A program made the position numbers and the translations under genes. Below the pieces are notes generated by a model. The model ran no database searches. It was not told the origin of the DNA and worked only from the letters and a program-made list of their open reading frames with translations. 64,000 bases of DNA, taken from contig OY759969.1 of NCBI GenBank assembly GCA_963662865.1, positions 2,509,358 to 2,573,357 of the forward strand, given 5' to 3'. Shown here one piece after another: positions 1-10,845 of the stretch. Source of the stretch: JAJDYQ01 sp963662865. Lineage in GTDB: Bacteria > Pseudomonadota > Gammaproteobacteria > JAJDYQ01. The stretch's first letter is position 1. Every line of letters starts with the position of its first letter.

Positions 1-1
1 C

Positions 2-3000
2 AATCCGTCCGGTCTGACGCTGAGCCGTTCGAGGCTGACCTTCACGAGGAGTAACTGGAACAGGGAGCAGGCGGTGACCCTGATATCGAATGACGACAAC
101 GCGGTGGACGAAGTGGTCATGCTCAGGCACACGCCCTCGGGAGGCGGCTACAGTGTAGCGGACGCTGTCACGGTCATGGTGACGGACATTGACGAGACGG
201 GGCTGAACTTCACTGCGGAGCGGTTATCGATGGACGAGAACGGCAGCGTCAGCTACGCAGTGACGCTGGCGAGCGAACCGACGGCGGCCGTGACGGTGAG
301 GGTCAGTGACAACCCGGATCATCTGATGTTGAGCCGTTCCAGCCTGACATTCACGACGGGTAACTGGAACACGGCGCAGACGATCACGCTGACCGGATCG
401 GAAGACAGTAACGCGGTGGACGATACGCTCACGCTCACCCACACGGCGTCCGGGGGAGATTACGATGGAGTGACAGGCGAAGTGTCGGTCACGGTCGAGG
501 AAGACCGCCCGAGTCTGGCGCTGAGTGAGAGCTTGATTGAGCTGCAAGAGGGCGACAGCGGCACCTACACGGTGGTGCTGACGGAACAACCGGTGGCGAC
601 CGTGGAGGTAGCGATCACGGGCGACCTTGCGGGTCTGATGCGGAGCCGTTCCAGCCTGAGCTTCACGAGGGGTAACTGGAACAGGCCACAGGAGATCACG
701 CTGACGGCGCTTGAGGACAGCGACGGTGCAAGCGCCATGGGGCGTCTGGCGCACGCGGCCTCAAGCGGCGGTTTTTTTCTGGGAGTGAGCGATCTGCAGG
801 TCAGGGTGGCCGACGACGAGGCGGGCCTGGTGTTTTCTTCGGCGGATTTATCGTTGATTGAAGATTCCTCGACGGCCTACACGGTGCGGCTGGCAGGGGC
901 CCCGACGGGCACCGTCAATGTTGCGATCAGTGCGTCCGTAGCGGAGCTGAGCCCGCAGCGGCCTGGCATTGAGTTTACGCCGACCAACTGGATGGTGCCG
1001 CAGAGGGTCACGGTGTCGGCGGGTACGGACACCAACACCATAGACGACAGGGCGACGCTGACGCACACGGCCTCGGGAGGCGGCTACGATGCGCTTACGG
1101 GCGAGTTGCCGGTCACGTTAATTGACAGCGGCAGGGCTGCGAATGTGATCGTCAGCGAGACCGCGGTCACGGTTGACGAGGCGGGCGGCACAGCCGGTTA
1201 CACCGTGTTGCTGGCCTCGCCGCCGGTTGGCGAAGTGGTCATTACGGCGACCACGGACATGCCGTCGGTGGCGGCGGTGAGCCCTGTGCGCCTGAGCTTC
1301 ACGACGGATAACTGGCAGGTGCCGCAGGCGGTGACGGTGACGGGCATTAACGACGACAGCGACAACCCCGGCGATAGTCGCACGGCGACTATTGCCCACG
1401 CCATTGCCATGGGCGACGGCGGCGCCTACCCGGTGAGCGGGCTGAGCCCGGCGGCGCTGACGGTCACGGTGACAGACGATGACGATGGCGATACGCCCGC
1501 CCTGGTGTTCGCCCCGGCGATAGTCTCGGTGACCGAAGGTGCCGCCACGAACTACACGGTGGCGCTGTCGACGGTGCCGACGGCGTCGGTGACGGTGGCG
1601 ATCAGCGGCGATTCCGGTACCGACCTGACGCTCGACGGCATGAGCCTGACGTTCACGACGGTCAACTGGGACACGCCACAGACGGTGATGGTGAGCGCGG
1701 GTGAGGACGACGATATGGACGACGACCGCGTGATGCTGACGCACACGGCCTCGGCCGGGGGTTACAACTCGGTGACGGGTCAGGTAGCGGTTCGCGTGAC
1801 GGACGACGACTTTTTGCTCAGTCTGGCCGCGGCCACGGTGGCCGAGGGCGGCGATCTCGAGTTTACGGTCACCCTGCCAACCCCGGCAGCGGGAGACCTC
1901 ACGGTGAGTTATGTGACGACCGCCGGTCGCGGCATTGCCGCAGACGCGGACTACCGGTTGGCCACGGGTAGCGAGGACGGTTCCGGCGAGGACTACACCA
2001 TCCCGTCCGGGACGCTCACCATTGATTCGGGAGACACCAGCGGCACCATCACGGTGCCCACCCGGGAAGACGACAGCTACGAGTCGGATCACTACATGAC
2101 GCTGACGCTGACCGGCATCCGCGGACGCTTCACCATAGACGGATTTGCCGGCGACTTTACCATCGGAGCGATGGATGTTGCGGCGGTGGGCACCATCACG
2201 GACGCGGCCGACCGACCGCAGATCACGATAGAGGCGGCCGAGGTTTATGAGGAAGACGGCCTGGCGAGTTTCGTGCTGACCAGGATCGGTGTCAGCCTGG
2301 TGCCGATTGAGGTGCGCTACGCCAGCGGTGCCGGCACCAATGTGCAGCCGGACGCGGACTACACGCCGGTTGACGGCACGCTGGTTTTTGCCACGGAGGA
2401 GACAGCAAAGACGGTTGACGTGCCGATTGTGGACGACGCAGTGTATGAAGGGCCGCAGACCGTTTCGGTGATGTTTGAGACGGGCGAGCATGCGATGCTG
2501 GCGGATCCCGTCATAGAAGCGGCCATTGTGGACACGCAGGATTTGCCGACGGTCCGAGTGGTCGCGGACATGGCCGGCGTCACCGAGGGCACGTCGGCGA
2601 CGTTCACCGTGTCGGCATCAAACGCCGCGTCGACGGACGGTACGGTCACATTTGACCTGTCGGTGGGTGGCGCGTTCTTTGCGGCGGACATCGATGACAG
2701 GATAATAGTGGATCTCGATGCGGGGGAGACGCAGGCGTCGATAGAAGTGGCTACGCTGTCGGATACGAACGACGAGCAGGACGGTCGAGTGACGCTGACG
2801 CTGGTGGCGAGCAACCGTTATGAGATTGCGCCGGATGGCGGTACGGCGACGGTGCGGGTCATGGACGACGACGGCCTGCCGACGGTCGGCATCGCCGCGG
2901 TTGAGGACGTGACCGAGGCCAGCGGCGCCCAGGCGGTGTACACGATCACGGTCAGCCCGGCGCCGACGACTTCGCTGGATGTGTCGGTGAATGTCAGCGA

Positions 3001-6000
3001 GCAAGGCGACTTCATTGCCGCCGCCGATGAGCGCAGCTACACGGTCAGCGTGGGCAGCGGCGGCACGGCGCAGCTGGCTATCGACATCGTCAACGACCAG
3101 GGGGACGAGGCGGACGGCACGGTCACCGCGACGATCGCCGCCAACGCCGCCTATGTGGTGGCGCTGGAACCGGACAACGCGGCGGCGGTCAGCGTAACGG
3201 ACGACGACAGCACCCCTCCCGGCCTGCGGTTTTCTGAGCGGATGCTGAGTGTGGACGAGGGCGACGGCATCGGCTACGGCGTGAGGCTGGCCGGCACCCC
3301 GACGGCGGCGGTGACGGTGGCGGTGACGGGCATCCCGGATGACCTGATGGCAGACGAGACCAGCCTGACCTTTACGGCCAGCGGCTGGAACACGGCGCAG
3401 ACGATCACCATAACGGCGGCTGAAGATGCCGACGCGATGGACGAGATGGCGGTGACGCTGACGCACACGGCCACGGGGGGTGACTACGATTTGGTGACGG
3501 GCGAGGTGACGGTGACGGTTGCAGACGACGACGAGCCGGGCCTGAGACTGGCACCGGACAGGGTCTCGGTGACCGAGGGTGGTGCCGGTGCCGGTTACAC
3601 GGTGAGGCTGACGAGCGAGCCGTCGGCAATGGTGGCGGTGGCCATCACGGGCAACCCGGATGACTTGATGCTGGATGAGACCCGTCTGCTGTTTACGCCG
3701 GGCAACTGGAACGCGGTGCAGACGGTGACGGTGACGGCGTCGGAAGACGACGATGGCATGAACGATACGGTGACGCTGACGCATACGGCCTCGGGAGGTG
3801 ACTACGGCCTGGTGAGAGGCGAAGTGGCGGTGCTGATTGCCGACAACGACGTGGGTCTGGTGCTCAATCCGACGGAGCTGACGGTGATGGAGGGCAGCAC
3901 CGAGGCCTACACGGTGCGGCTGACGACCGAACCGACGGCGGCGGTGACGGTGGCGGTGACGGGCAATCCCGAGGGTCTGACGCTGGATGAGACCAGTCTG
4001 ACCTTTACGGCCAGCAACTGGGACACGGCGCAGACCATCACGGTGAGCGCCGGACAGGACGCCGACGCGGTAGACACAATGGCGGCGACGCTGACGCACA
4101 CGGCGTCGGCAGGTGGTTACGATAGGGTCACGGGCGGGGTCGTGGTCACGGTCATGGATGACGACGAGGGGGGGCTGGTGCTCAACCCGACATCGCTGGC
4201 GCTGACCGAAGGCGGCAGCTTGAGCTACACGGCGGTGCTGACGGCCCGACCGGTGGTAGCCGCCATGACGATTCAGATCACGGGTGATGCCGGCACCGAT
4301 CTGACCCTGAGCACGACCAGCCTGACGTTTACCAGTGGCAACTGGGACACGGCGCAGACGGTGACGGTAACGGCAGCGGCGGACCCCGACCCGGCGGACG
4401 ATCGCGTCACGCTGACGCACGCGGCCCTGATTGGTGGTTATGTCTCGGTCGTGGGCGAGTTGCAGGTCGCGGTGAGCGATCCGGGCGAGGGTGGCCTGGT
4501 GTTCACGCCGGAGCGGCTCGATGCGGTGGAGGGCACCACGGCTACCTACACGGTGGCGCTGACGGTTGCACCGGCGAGTGCTGTGACGGTCGGCATCGAG
4601 GTGAGCGGGGCCCCCGGTGTGTCGGTGGATTCGGCCAGCCTGGTTTTCACGACCACCGACTGGATGGTGGCGCAAACGGTCATGGTGCCGGTGGGTACGG
4701 ACACCAATGCGGTGGATGAGACGGCGATTGTGAGGCACACCGCCAGCGGTGGTGGCTACGATACGGTGACGGGCGAGGTGCGGGTCACGGTCAGCGACGA
4801 CGACGCGGTGGGCCTGGTGCTTGACCCGACATTGCTGACGCTGGCCGAAGGCGGCAGCGAGCGCTACACGGTGACGCTGGCGAGCGAACCGACGGTGGAC
4901 GTAATCGTGGCGATTGCCGGGGCGGGTGACGGCCTGACGCTGAGCGCCTCGCGCCTGACGTTCATGCCGGAAAACTGGGACACGGGGCAGGCGATCACGG
5001 TGACGGCGGGCCAGGACAATGACATGGTCAACAACAGTGCGATACTGACGCACAGGGCGGCGGGCGGCGAATATAACGCGGTGAGCGGGACGCTCGATGT
5101 GACGGTGGCGGACAGCGCCGCGGGTGTGACGGCCAATCGGGTTCGCGCCACGCTCGGCGAGGGCGATTCGACGGGCTATACCCTGATGCTGAACACGCAG
5201 CCGGCGGCGGACGTGACGGTGGGCGTGACCAGCGACGACACCGATGTGGTCACGGTGGATAGTGCGAGCCTGATGTTCACGCCGAGCAACTGGGATACGC
5301 CGCAGACCGTGACGGTGACCGGCGTTGACGACGCCATCAACAATCCCGGTGGTGTGCGCACGGCGGTCATTCGCCACGCCGTTACCACCGGCGACGGCGG
5401 CGACTATCCGGATACGCTGGACATTGACGGGGTGACGGTCACGGTCAGCGACGACGATGTGCCGTCGATTTCGGTTGCGCCGGCCAACTCGGTGATCACC
5501 GAGGGCGGTAACGCCCGCTTTGTCGTGACCGCCAGCCCGGCGCCCAGCACGGATCTGACGATCAATGTGGCGGTGGCGGTGGCCGAGGTGCCGGGCGGCG
5601 GCTTTGTGGAACCCACAGAGGCGGGTCGTCGGGTAGTGATGCTGCCGGTCGGTGAGACCTCGTTGACCTACACGGTGCCCACGCAGGGCGACGACCTCGA
5701 CGAACCCGATGGCCGGGTGAGCGTGACCGTCAACGACGGCGACGGCTATCAGGTGGGTGACCCGGCCATGGCGACGGTGACGGTGAGAGACGACGAACGA
5801 ACGCAGCTAGTAGGGAGTTCTATAGCGGTGTCGCGCACGGCCATTGCCGAGTCCGGCGCCAACAACTCGGCGGATATCACCTTGACGCTCGTCCAGCCGC
5901 TGGTGGCGGGTCAGGAGCTGTTTATCCCCCTAAGCATAACTGGCTTCGGTAGTGCCCCAAGAGCCGTCGCGAACACGCACTTCACACTGGGGCTCAAGGC

Positions 6001-9000
6001 GGGTGCGGCCAATAGCGGCGTGACCCTGCTGACCTCGGGCACGCACCCCGTGGGCGTGACGACGGTCACGGCGTCCGCGCAGGATCCGCTGGTGCGGTTT
6101 GCCGGCGCCGGTGCCCGGGTGGCGGAGCTGGAGCTGACCGCGCTCAACAACAACGACCCGGAGGAGACGCGTGCAGCGTTTATCGTTACAGGTACAGGTA
6201 CAGGTCGTAGTCAGCACGGCCTGGGCGGCGGCGGTCAGGAGACTCGTACTGTTTCTCCAGCTGGAATTTTCATCATTGACGACGATGGCCCCTCTACGGC
6301 CTCAATAACATGGACTCGGAACCCTTTTCCTTCCGTACTAGAGGACGAAGGCCCCTTTCAGCCGGTCGTCACGCTCTCACGGGCGCTCGTCAACGACCTG
6401 GAGATACCGCTGCAATTCACCGATGAGACCGCCACCGTCGGCGAGGATTATCAACCACCTGCCGTGCTCATCGTCCCGGGCGGATCCACTACTGCTTTCG
6501 CCAGCATCACTATATTGGATGACGATGTCGCAGAGGGAAGAGAGACCTTCAGGGTGGCCTTCGACCTGGCCAACCTGCCGGAGGGTGTGACTGTGGCTGC
6601 TGACGGCATCACCGAGGCGAGTCTCATTATAGTTGATAACGACAGTGCGGGGCTGAGTCTTGCGCCGGAGAACCTGAGAGTGGATGAGGGCGGCAGCGCC
6701 GGTTATACGGTGGCCCTGACGAGCGAGCCGGTGAGCGAGGTGACGGTCGAGGTCACGGGTCACGCCGCCACCGACCTGACGCTGACGCCGGCCCCGACCA
6801 GCCTGACGTTCACGTCGGCCAACTGGAACGCGGGGCAGACGGTGACGGTGACGGCGGCTGTGGACGGCGACGCAAGCGACGACACGGTGACGCTGACCCA
6901 TACGACGGATTCAATGGACAGCAACTACGCCGCGGTGACGGTGGACACGACGGTGACCATCACCGACGCCGATGCCCCCGGCGTGATTATCAGCCGGGCC
7001 GCCGTCGGTGACAGCGGCGAGATCGGCGAGGCCAGCGGTGCCGACAGCTACACCGTCAGGCTGAACACGGCACCGGCCATTGACACCGTCATCACGGTCA
7101 CCTCCGACAGGCCCGCGACGGCGATGGTGAGCCCGACCAGCCTGCTGTTCACGCCGAGCAACTGGAGCACGGAGCAGGTTGTGACGGTGACCGGTATTGA
7201 CGACCGCATCGACAACCTCGACGACCGGCGCATGGCGCTTATCGGTCACCGCATTGCAGCCGGCGACGGCGACGGTGGCGGCTACCCGGATGGCCTGGAC
7301 ATTGCGGGTGTGACGGTGACGGTCACCGACGACGATACGGCGGATGTGACCCTCAGCACGACGGGCGTCATGGTGGCCGAGGACGGCGGCATGGACAGCT
7401 ACACGGTGGTGCTGGACACGCAACCGGCCAGTGACGTGGTGATTGATATCCGAGCGGCCATGCCGGGCGTGACGACGGCTCCGACGGCGCTGACGTTCAC
7501 GTCGAGTGACTGGGAGGCGGCACAGACGGTGACGGTCATGGGAGTTGACGACGCCATCGACAATGACATCCGCATGGTGCCGCTGCGTCACTTCATTACC
7601 ACCGGGGCACGGGGTTATCCGCGCGGTGCAAGCGGCGATGTTGTGACCGTGACGGTGGTGGGCGACAACGATGCCGTGCTGGGACTGCGATTTTCGACGC
7701 TGGTTGTGGAGTTGGATGAAGGGGCCAGCACCCCCTACACGGTGGCGCTGGGCAGCGAGCCGACAACGGAGGTGACGGTGACGATCAGCGGTCACGGCGG
7801 CACCGATCTGACGCCGGATGTGGCCGGCCTGACGTTCACGACGGACAACTGGGACAGGCCGCAGACGGTGACGCTGACGGCGGGTCAGGATGCCGACGCC
7901 GACGACGACACGGCGACGCTGACGCACACGGCTGCGGGTGGAGACTATGACTTGATCATCGCCACGGTGGCGGTCACGGTGACGGACGACGAGCGTCCGA
8001 GGCTGTTGTTATCCGACACGACGGTGAGTATGGACGAGGGCACTACCACGACCTATACGGTGGCGCTGGGCAGCGAGCCGACGGCGGCTGTGACGGTCAC
8101 CATCAGCGGTCATGACGGCCTCGCCCTGGAGCTGGACGCGACCCGTTTGCTGTTCACGACGGGCAACTGGGATACGCCGCAGGTGGTGACGTTGACCGCG
8201 AATCAGGACGCCGGCGGCCGCGACGATACGGTGACGCTGACGCACACGGCGGCGGGCGGTAGCTATGGTTCGGTCACGGGCAATGTGGTGGTCACGGTGA
8301 CGGACGACGATATGCCGAGGCTGGCGTTCTCGATGACGGATGTGGATGTCGATGAAGGCGCGACCACGATCTACACGGTGGTGCTGGGCGGCGAGCCGAC
8401 GGCGGATGTGACGGTCACCATCGGCGGCCATGGCGGCCCCGCACTGGGGCTGGACGCGACCCGTTTGCTGTTCACGACGGGCAACTGGGATACGCCGCAG
8501 GTGGTGACGTTGACCGCGAATCAGGACGCCGGCGGCGACGACGACACGGTGACGCTGACGCACACGGCGGCGGGTGGAGGTTATGGTTCGGTCACGGGCA
8601 ATGTGGTGGTCACGGTGACGGACGACGATATGCCGAGGCTGGCGTTCTCGATGACGGATGTGGATGTCGATGAAGGCACGACCACGACCTATACGGTGGC
8701 GCTGGGCAGCGAACCGACGGCGGATGTGACGGTCACCATCGGCGGTCATGGCGGCACCGCCCTGGGGCTGGACGCGACCCGTTTGCTGTTCACGACGGGC
8801 AACTGGGATACGCCGCAGGTGGTGACGTTGACCGCGAATCAGGACGCCGGCGGCCGCGACGATACGGTGACGCTGACGCACACGGCGGCGGGTGGAGGTT
8901 ATGGTTCGGTCACGGGCAATGTGGTGGTCACGGTGATGGACGACGATATGCCGAGGCTGTTGTTACCCGACACGACGGTGAGGATGGACGAGGGCACTAC

Positions 9001-10735
9001 CACGACCTATACGGTGGCGCTGGGCAGCGAGCCGACGGCGGCTGTGACGGTGACGATCAGCGGTCATGGTGGCACCGCCCTGGAGCTGGACGCGACCCGT
9101 TTGCTGTTCACGACGGGCAACTGGGATACGCCGCAGGTGGTGATGTTGACCGCGAATCAGGACGCCGGCGGCCGCGACGATACGGTGACGCTGACGCACA
9201 CGGCGGCGGGTGGAGGTTATGGCGCGGTCACGGGCGTGGTGACGGTCACGATCACGGACGACGACGATTCGGGCCTGACGGAGGAGATGGAGACGGCGCA
9301 GGCCATGTGGCTGCCGCGCTTCGGTCTGATGGCGGTGGAGCATATGCTGGGCGGTCTGGAGTATCGCTTTTCGGTGACCGACAGGCCGCCGGGTCTGTCG
9401 GGCAATGTGAGCGGCCTGCCGCGTGGTCGGGCGCTGAATGCCGACGCGGGTGGCGACGCACCGGGTTATGGCCTCGGAGTTGGCGGTTTCGGTCGGAGCG
9501 GTGCCGGCGGCGATGGCCTTGGCGCCGGTTCGATTGACCGGATGTTGAATCTGTCGAGGTCGCTGTCGCTGCGGGATATGCTGCGCGGCAGCCGCTTCCT
9601 GTACAGCGATCAGGACGGTGTTTCGGTGTGGGGTCAGACATCGTATTCGCGCTATGAGGATGCCCAGGGCGGTATCTCGGTGGACGGCGAGGTGACGACC
9701 GGTATGCTGGGCGTGGATAGTGACAACGGTCGGACGCTGCTGGGTCTGGCGCTGTCGTACAGCGACGGCGATGGCGACTGGCGCGGCGCCCTGGGTAGCG
9801 GCGGTTTGTCGAGTACGCTGACCTCGCTGTTGCCGTATATCCGACACAATGTGACGGAGCGGTTGCAGGTTTGGGGTGCGGCGAGTTATGGCCTTGGCGA
9901 CCTGGAGCAGACCTCGGCGTCCGGCAATTCGAGGCATGAAATTGAGCAGATGTCGGCCTCGGCCGGTATGCGCGGGACGCTGTTGGAGCGTTCGGTGGAG
10001 GAAGGCGGCCTGCAGCTGACGTTGACCTCGGATGCGACGCTGGCGCGTGTTGAGTCGGACGATGCCGACGGTGTATCGGGCATGACGGCGGACACGCAGC
10101 AGTTGCGTCTGGGTCTGGAGTGGTCCTGGCAGTTGCGGCAGGCCGACGGTGGCCGGGTGATTCCGGAACTGGAGTTGGGGATGCGCTATGACGACGGCGA
10201 TACCAGCGACGGCCTGGGTGTGGAACTGGGCGGCGGCATCAGTTGGGAGTTGCCGGCCAGGGGGCTGACGCTGGATCTGCGAACCCGGCGTCTGCTGGAC
10301 CATGATTCGTCAAAGCGGCGCGAGTGGGGTGTGTCGGGTTCGCTGCGGTTCGACCTGCAACCGGGTTCGGCTTATGGCCCGTCGCTGAGTGTGCGTCAGG
10401 AGTATGGCAACGCCCCGGCGTCGGGCGGTCTGGATCGATTGTTGTCGGATTCGCTGTCGGACGCGCTGGAGGAGGATTCATCGCAGCCCGGCCCGGTCTC
10501 AAGGCGCTGGAGCCTGAAGGGCGAGTGGGGCCTGGCCCTGGATGACGGTGCCATGGGTGTGCCGTATGCGGGCCTGTCGTCGTCTGGTGCTGATCGTGAC
10601 CTGACCCTGGGCTGGCGTCTGTTGTCGGTACCGGGCGGGCTGAATACGGAGTTGGACATCAAGGCGCTGCGCCGCAGGAACGGCGAAGGCGAGACGAACC
10701 ACGGTATCGGCGCACAATGGAAGCTGCGCTGGTAG
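2..10735 (+). CDS. Giant Calx-beta-like repeat protein with C-terminal autotransporter-type barrel (5' end outside window)
   Basis: The reading frame is already open at base 2 and continues as repeat sequence, so the true start lies upstream; the ATG at 74 is internal. At least 3570 residues are visible. Most of it is tandem domains of about 90-110 residues with the pattern LTFT..NW...QTVTVTA, then D..DD..TLTHTASGG.Y..VTG, then V.VTV.DDD, which resembles Calx-beta-like extracellular folds with acidic, potentially calcium-binding ends. Between about 1800 and 3200 the domains are more classical Calx-beta in type. From about 9280 the repeats end; after a Gly-rich linker the last 400 residues alternate aromatic and polar residues in beta-strand style and finish in Trp, as expected of an outer-membrane autotransporter barrel. 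The likely role is a secreted, surface-anchored adhesin or matrix protein; the ligand is unknown. Base composition is much more GC-rich than in the genes that follow. Confidence 0.85.
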   Translation, partial: NPSGLTLSRSRLTFTRSNWNREQAVTLISNDDNAVDEVVMLRHTPSGGGYSVADAVTVMVTDIDETGLNFTAERLSMDENGSVSYAVTLASEPTAAVTVRVSDNPDHLMLSRSSLTFTTGNWNTAQTITLTGSEDSNAVDDTLTLTHTASGGDYDGVTGEVSVTVEEDRPSLALSESLIELQEGDSGTYTVVLTEQPVATVEVAITGDLAGLMRSRSSLSFTRGNWNRPQEITLTALEDSDGASAMGRLAHAASSGGFFLGVSDLQVRVADDEAGLVFSSADLSLIEDSSTAYTVRLAGAPTGTVNVAISASVAELSPQRPGIEFTPTNWMVPQRVTVSAGTDTNTIDDRATLTHTASGGGYDALTGELPVTLIDSGRAANVIVSETAVTVDEAGGTAGYTVLLASPPVGEVVITATTDMPSVAAVSPVRLSFTTDNWQVPQAVTVTGINDDSDNPGDSRTATIAHAIAMGDGGAYPVSGLSPAALTVTVTDDDDGDTPALVFAPAIVSVTEGAATNYTVALSTVPTASVTVAISGDSGTDLTLDGMSLTFTTVNWDTPQTVMVSAGEDDDMDDDRVMLTHTASAGGYNSVTGQVAVRVTDDDFLLSLAAATVAEGGDLEFTVTLPTPAAGDLTVSYVTTAGRGIAADADYRLATGSEDGSGEDYTIPSGTLTIDSGDTSGTITVPTREDDSYESDHYMTLTLTGIRGRFTIDGFAGDFTIGAMDVAAVGTITDAADRPQITIEAAEVYEEDGLASFVLTRIGVSLVPIEVRYASGAGTNVQPDADYTPVDGTLVFATEETAKTVDVPIVDDAVYEGPQTVSVMFETGEHAMLADPVIEAAIVDTQDLPTVRVVADMAGVTEGTSATFTVSASNAASTDGTVTFDLSVGGAFFAADIDDRIIVDLDAGETQASIEVATLSDTNDEQDGRVTLTLVASNRYEIAPDGGTATVRVMDDDGLPTVGIAAVEDVTEASGAQAVYTITVSPAPTTSLDVSVNVSEQGDFIAAADERSYTVSVGSGGTAQLAIDIVNDQGDEADGTVTATIAANAAYVVALEPDNAAAVSVTDDDSTPPGLRFSERMLSVDEGDGIGYGVRLAGTPTAAVTVAVTGIPDDLMADETSLTFTASGWNTAQTITITAAEDADAMDEMAVTLTHTATGGDYDLVTGEVTVTVADDDEPGLRLAPDRVSVTEGGAGAGYTVRLTSEPSAMVAVAITGNPDDLMLDETRLLFTPGNWNAVQTVTVTASEDDDGMNDTVTLTHTASGGDYGLVRGEVAVLIADNDVGLVLNPTELTVMEGSTEAYTVRLTTEPTAAVTVAVTGNPEGLTLDETSLTFTASNWDTAQTITVSAGQDADAVDTMAATLTHTASAGGYDRVTGGVVVTVMDDDEGGLVLNPTSLALTEGGSLSYTAVLTARPVVAAMTIQITGDAGTDLTLSTTSLTFTSGNWDTAQTVTVTAAADPDPADDRVTLTHAALIGGYVSVVGELQVAVSDPGEGGLVFTPERLDAVEGTTATYTVALTVAPASAVTVGIEVSGAPGVSVDSASLVFTTTDWMVAQTVMVPVGTDTNAVDETAIVRHTASGGGYDTVTGEVRVTVSDDDAVGLVLDPTLLTLAEGGSERYTVTLASEPTVDVIVAIAGAGDGLTLSASRLTFMPENWDTGQAITVTAGQDNDMVNNSAILTHRAAGGEYNAVSGTLDVTVADSAAGVTANRVRATLGEGDSTGYTLMLNTQPAADVTVGVTSDDTDVVTVDSASLMFTPSNWDTPQTVTVTGVDDAINNPGGVRTAVIRHAVTTGDGGDYPDTLDIDGVTVTVSDDDVPSISVAPANSVITEGGNARFVVTASPAPSTDLTINVAVAVAEVPGGGFVEPTEAGRRVVMLPVGETSLTYTVPTQGDDLDEPDGRVSVTVNDGDGYQVGDPAMATVTVRDDERTQLVGSSIAVSRTAIAESGANNSADITLTLVQPLVAGQELFIPLSITGFGSAPRAVANTHFTLGLKAGAANSGVTLLTSGTHPVGVTTVTASAQDPLVRFAGAGARVAELELTALNNNDPEETRAAFIVTGTGTGRSQHGLGGGGQETRTVSPAGIFIIDDDGPSTASITWTRNPFPSVLEDEGPFQPVVTLSRALVNDLEIPLQFTDETATVGEDYQPPAVLIVPGGSTTAFASITILDDDVAEGRETFRVAFDLANLPEGVTVAADGITEASLIIVDNDSAGLSLAPENLRVDEGGSAGYTVALTSEPVSEVTVEVTGHAATDLTLTPAPTSLTFTSANWNAGQTVTVTAAVDGDASDDTVTLTHTTDSMDSNYAAVTVDTTVTITDADAPGVIISRAAVGDSGEIGEASGADSYTVRLNTAPAIDTVITVTSDRPATAMVSPTSLLFTPSNWSTEQVVTVTGIDDRIDNLDDRRMALIGHRIAAGDGDGGGYPDGLDIAGVTVTVTDDDTADVTLSTTGVMVAEDGGMDSYTVVLDTQPASDVVIDIRAAMPGVTTAPTALTFTSSDWEAAQTVTVMGVDDAIDNDIRMVPLRHFITTGARGYPRGASGDVVTVTVVGDNDAVLGLRFSTLVVELDEGASTPYTVALGSEPTTEVTVTISGHGGTDLTPDVAGLTFTTDNWDRPQTVTLTAGQDADADDDTATLTHTAAGGDYDLIIATVAVTVTDDERPRLLLSDTTVSMDEGTTTTYTVALGSEPTAAVTVTISGHDGLALELDATRLLFTTGNWDTPQVVTLTANQDAGGRDDTVTLTHTAAGGSYGSVTGNVVVTVTDDDMPRLAFSMTDVDVDEGATTIYTVVLGGEPTADVTVTIGGHGGPALGLDATRLLFTTGNWDTPQVVTLTANQDAGGDDDTVTLTHTAAGGGYGSVTGNVVVTVTDDDMPRLAFSMTDVDVDEGTTTTYTVALGSEPTADVTVTIGGHGGTALGLDATRLLFTTGNWDTPQVVTLTANQDAGGRDDTVTLTHTAAGGGYGSVTGNVVVTVMDDDMPRLLLPDTTVRMDEGTTTTYTVALGSEPTAAVTVTISGHGGTALELDATRLLFTTGNWDTPQVVMLTANQDAGGRDDTVTLTHTAAGGGYGAVTGVVTVTITDDDDSGLTEEMETAQAMWLPRFGLMAVEHMLGGLEYRFSVTDRPPGLSGNVSGLPRGRALNADAGGDAPGYGLGVGGFGRSGAGGDGLGAGSIDRMLNLSRSLSLRDMLRGSRFLYSDQDGVSVWGQTSYSRYEDAQGGISVDGEVTTGMLGVDSDNGRTLLGLALSYSDGDGDWRGALGSGGLSSTLTSLLPYIRHNVTERLQVWGAASYGLGDLEQTSASGNSRHEIEQMSASAGMRGTLLERSVEEGGLQLTLTSDATLARVESDDADGVSGMTADTQQLRLGLEWSWQLRQADGGRVIPELELGMRYDDGDTSDGLGVELGGGISWELPARGLTLDLRTRRLLDHDSSKRREWGVSGSLRFDLQPGSAYGPSLSVRQEYGNAPASGGLDRLLSDSLSDALEEDSSQPGPVSRRWSLKGEWGLALDDGAMGVPYAGLSSSGADRDLTLGWRLLSVPGGLNTELDIKALRRRNGEGETNHGIGAQWKLRW
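7997..9268 (+). repeat. Four tandem 318-bp near-identical repeats inside the giant surface protein
   Basis: Landmarks such as the bases encoding TRLLFTTGNWDTPQVV recur at exactly 318-bp spacing (8141, 8459, 8777, 9095), giving units at 7997-8314, 8315-8632, 8633-8950 and 8951-9268. Each encodes one 106-residue domain. Units 2 and 3 begin LAFSMTDVDVDEG, whereas units 1 and 4 begin with an LLL...DTTV version, so the array looks mosaic. The near identity contrasts with the divergent repeats further upstream and suggests recent duplication or ongoing recombination. Confidence 0.9.
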
Positions 10736-10845
10736 CGGGTCAATACGCCCGGCCCGGGTATCGGTGGCGTTGATGTGGGGCCGGATGGTGGCGGCTTCCG
10801 CTCTGACACCTTCCGGTGCCGCATGAGTAGAATTGCAACCGCCTG

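Noticed and set aside
2618..5377. Very long open frame on the minus strand opposite the giant surface gene
   Set aside because: It is an antisense shadow of GC-rich repeats: Arg/His-rich composition with repeating patterns mirroring the plus-strand domains and no recognisable domain.
8009..10303. Other long minus-strand frames within the giant gene
   Set aside because: Same cause: codon structure of the repeats leaves the reverse frame open; sequences are His/Arg-rich and repeat with the 318-bp period.
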